A stretch of DNA of 64,000 nucleotides, taken from contig NZ_JANIAA010000042.1 in assembly GCF_024505145.1 (NCBI RefSeq), forward strand, positions 1 through 64,000, read 5' to 3'. The position numbers and the translations under genes were made by a program. This stretch comes from Streptomyces rugosispiralis. GTDB lineage: Bacteria; Actinomycetota; Actinomycetes; Streptomycetales; Streptomycetaceae. How positions within the stretch are numbered: the stretch's first letter is position 1; each line of letters begins with the position of its first letter. Under the pieces are notes generated by a model. That model worked only from the letters and a program-made list of their open reading frames with translations. It was not told the DNA's origin and did not search any database. This document shows positions 63,718 through 64,000 of this stretch, one piece after another.

Positions 63718-64000
63718 ATGGATATACGCGAACTGCTTGTTGGCGTGGCCAGTACATATGACACGGGGGCCGGTTTGAAGAAGGGTGTACCCGGCCAGGA
63801 GCTGCTGAGGAGTGTGAGAGGCCGGCGCTTGGAGGGGTTGCCGGTCGGCTATAAGGCCGCAGGGTACGGAGGGAAGGGTGGCGCTACCGAGACTCCGTGG
63901 ATCGGCGTTATGGATCCTGAGATCACAGAGGATCCAAAGCGGGGGCTCTACCTTGCGTACATCTTCGCGGCCGATCTCAGCACGGTCTCGCTGACGCTGC
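63718..64000 (+). CDS. MrcB/DUF3578 N-terminal domain protein (3' end outside window)
   Basis: Ninety-four residues from ATG 63718 to the edge: MDIRELLVGVASTYD and then LEGLPVGYKAAGYGGKGGATETPWIGVMDPEITEDPKRGLYLAYIFAADLSTVSLTL. This is the DUF3578/MrcB-N pattern (a sensor domain of McrB-type systems). The rest, perhaps an AAA+ GTPase or HNH nuclease, is beyond the window. CATAGT 7 bases upstream may be a leaderless -10. It is next to the restriction-modification genes, consistent with a defence island. Confidence 0.8.
   Translation, partial: MDIRELLVGVASTYDTGAGLKKGVPGQELLRSVRGRRLEGLPVGYKAAGYGGKGGATETPWIGVMDPEITEDPKRGLYLAYIFAADLSTVSLTL

Overview
This window is high-GC actinobacterial chromosome, almost certainly Streptomyces. 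The evidence is codon-position GC bias, GTG starts, leaderless genes, an Lsr2 nucleoid protein, the 68-residue developmental regulator BldC, a mycothiol-type DinB enzyme, DUF3073/DUF6274/DUF6227 proteins and a c-di-AMP riboswitch. It reads mostly as conserved core chromosome from 1 to about 56 kb. From about 56.4 kb to the right edge it becomes an accessory, visibly A+T-richer defence region.

Region 1-24 kb is dominated by de novo purine synthesis, all on the + strand: purD, purC, the coupled operon purS-purQ-purL, purF and purM. Interleaved are a truncated Ser/Thr kinase (left edge), a class III aminotransferase with a GntR/FCD regulator, a SLATT-like two-TM protein, an M48-like protein that has lost its HExxH site, a dimethylformamidase-beta-like protein, a phytoene-desaturase-like oxidoreductase, three tRNA-Gly genes, lsr2, an NTF2-like protein and a maleylpyruvate-isomerase-like protein. 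DUF3073, valine dehydrogenase and bldC follow.

Region 26-47 kb holds tRNA-Asp, the HrpA helicase, a DUF3533-type membrane protein, a candidate unannotated tRNA-like RNA with its own promoter and intrinsic terminator (32351-32419), a DUF1152/SDR/MHS-transporter cluster, an IS30 element next to a tRNA-Phe 3'-end remnant, tRNA-Phe/Asp/Glu/Lys, DUF1684, a metallophosphoesterase, a minimal zincin, a lipoprotein and a DEAD-box helicase with a long structured leader and an Arg/Asp/Gly repeat tail.

Region 47-56 kb is surface-oriented: a secreted beta-helix protein, three small secreted Cys-pair repeat proteins each with its own terminator, DUF6227, a membrane SpoIIE-type phosphatase, a c-di-AMP riboswitch controlling an M23 peptidase, and an aldo/keto reductase.

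Region 56.4-64 kb contains a frameshifted gene, a DUF397/XRE/HATPase (WhiJ-like) trio, then two GIY-YIG nucleases of Eco29kI type facing a cytosine-5 methyltransferase translationally coupled to a Vsr endonuclease, a decayed IS5-family element, and the start of an MrcB/DUF3578-type gene cut by the window end. It reads as a restriction-modification island gained by transfer. All functional calls rest on reading the translations; no database search was run.
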